DNA of 64,000 nucleotides from Citrobacter europaeus. GTDB taxonomy: Bacteria; Pseudomonadota; Gammaproteobacteria; Enterobacterales; Enterobacteriaceae. Positions 63,336 to 64,000 of this stretch are shown here, in pieces (positions within the stretch are counted from its first letter, which is position 1; the number at the start of each line of letters is the position of its first letter). The position numbers and the translations under genes were made by a program. A model generated the notes under the pieces. That model ran no database searches. It saw only the letters and a program-made list of their open reading frames with translations, and had not been told where the DNA came from. The DNA lies in contig CP083650.1 of the NCBI GenBank assembly GCA_020099315.1, positions 248,001 to 312,000 on the forward strand. The letters are read 5' to 3'.

Positions 63336-63370
63336 ACCCTCGGGCAGAAATGTCCGGGGGTTTTTCTTTT
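63336..63370 (+). terminator. rho-independent terminator of groSL
   Basis: ACCCTCGGGCA (63336-63346), loop GAAA, TGTCCGGGGGT (63351-63361), then TTTTCTTTT. Stem with two G-T pairs. It lies about 150 bases after groL, beyond the repeat. Confidence 0.88.
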
Positions 63371-63437
63371 GGTCATCTTTTTAGTATATGATTCAGCTAC
63401 GGACATAAGGTCCAACTAATTGATTATGGGGAATGAC

Positions 63438-63791
63438 ATGCACGTGAAATATTTAGCAGGGATCGTTGGTGCCGCGCTACTGATGGCGGGTTGTAGCTCC
63501 AGCAACGAACTGAGTTCAGCCGGACAAAGCGTACGCTTTGTCGAAGACAAGCCTGGCGCAGAGTGCCAACTGATTGGCACTGCAACCGGTAAGCAAAGCA
63601 ACTGGCTTTCTGGCCAGCACGGCGAAGAGGGTGGCTCTATGCGTGGCGCAGCAAACGATCTGCGTAACCAGGCTGCTGCAATGGGCGGTAACGTGATTTA
63701 TGGCGTCAGCAGCCCATCACAGGGAATGCTGTCCAGCTTTGTTCCTACCGCCAGCGAGATGATTGGACAGGTTTATAAGTGCCCTAACTGA
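63438..63791 (+). CDS. yjeI: YjeI lipoprotein
   Basis: A 117-residue predicted lipoprotein (signal MHVKYLAGIVGAALLMAGC with lipobox Cys19), nearly identical to E. coli YjeI, DUF4156 family. The rest is Ser/Gly-rich (SNWLSGQHGEEGGSMRGAAN) with a Cys pair near EC and KCPN. Function unknown; it sits in the envelope. ATG 63438 is chosen over an upstream start at 63420 by family agreement. Confidence 0.95.
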   Translation: MHVKYLAGIVGAALLMAGCSSSNELSSAGQSVRFVEDKPGAECQLIGTATGKQSNWLSGQHGEEGGSMRGAANDLRNQAAAMGGNVIYGVSSPSQGMLSSFVPTASEMIGQVYKCPN

Positions 63792-63795
63792 TTAC

Positions 63796-63908
63796 ACTTC
63801 ATCCTTCAACCAGCCTCTTTGTTGGCTGCGCTGTGAAACCCCAGTCACATAGTTATCTATGCTCCTGGGGATTTTCTTGGCTTGCCGCCGCGATGCAGAT
63901 TGAATGAT
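63796..63908. repeat. enterobacterial intergenic repeat, copy 2
   Basis: The same family as 63193-63306, with shared TTGGCTGCG, CCCCAGTCAC...GCTCCTGGGG and CTTGCCGCC blocks. It is more diverged, and the left end reads ATCCTTCAACCAGCC. Confidence 0.75.
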
Positions 63909-63946
63909 TTTGTGTAATAAAGTGGCCTGGACAGGCTCATGCAATC

Positions 63947-63976
63947 GTAGGCCTGATAAGCGTAGCGCCATCAGGC
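63947..63976. repeat. REP element
   Basis: GTAGGCCTGATAAGCG...GCGCCATCAGGC is a REP palindrome in the gap after yjeI. Confidence 0.85.
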
Positions 63977-64000
63977 ATTCTGAGTCTTATGCGCAGACTG

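Overview
The window is enterobacterial. Its right end (about 50.9-64 kb) carries the core chromosomal order tRNA-Phe - yjdC - dsbD - cutA - dcuA - aspA - fxsA - yjeH - groS - groL - yjeI, with protein sequences very close to those of Escherichia, Salmonella and Citrobacter. A Citrobacter-like host is my best guess, but this is an inference and not resolved. REP elements and a second intergenic repeat family support the same group.

Everything left of the tRNA-Phe gene (1 to about 50.9 kb) looks like the tRNA-proximal part of an integrative conjugative element or genomic island of the SPI-7 type. It has a tyrosine integrase next to the tRNA 3' end, preceded by a MobH/TraI_2-type relaxase and a frameshifted UvrD-like helicase. 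At the far left are backbone genes (DNA methylase, two tandem paralogues, a DUF3085 protein) whose intergenic gaps fold into hairpins that hide the ribosome binding site. The left attachment site is outside the window.

The island is a mosaic. From left to right it holds: the backbone genes; a LexA-controlled umuDC pair; a hydrolase and a methyltransferase; a GC-rich type I secretion module (a secreted-protein gene, a 2105-residue RTX protein with an N-terminal permuted-papain-like domain and nine about 447-bp repeats, an HlyB-type ABC exporter, an HlyD-type adaptor and a YebB-like hydrolase); a patchwork of small metabolic and resistance genes, several broken (a qnr-like gene, topAI and yjhQ); an AT-rich regulatory block (LuxR-like, ANR-like, two AraC-type genes and a lytic transglycosylase); a complete-looking Tad/Flp pilus operon (28.7-42.9 kb); then decayed genes, the mobilisation genes and the integrase.

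The most unusual content is inside the Tad operon. Between tadD and the prepilin peptidase gene lie a Roadblock/LC7 protein, a Ras-like small GTPase, a second Roadblock-like protein and an unknown protein with an internal duplication. The operon ends with a Roadblock protein fused to a CZB zinc-binding domain. This resembles an MglA/MglB-type polarity switch or a Streptomyces conservon built into a pilus machine. A decayed copy of the 3' end of the CZB gene lies about 23.6 kb upstream (19175-19286), followed by its own terminator, so the Tad block is bracketed by diverged direct repeats.
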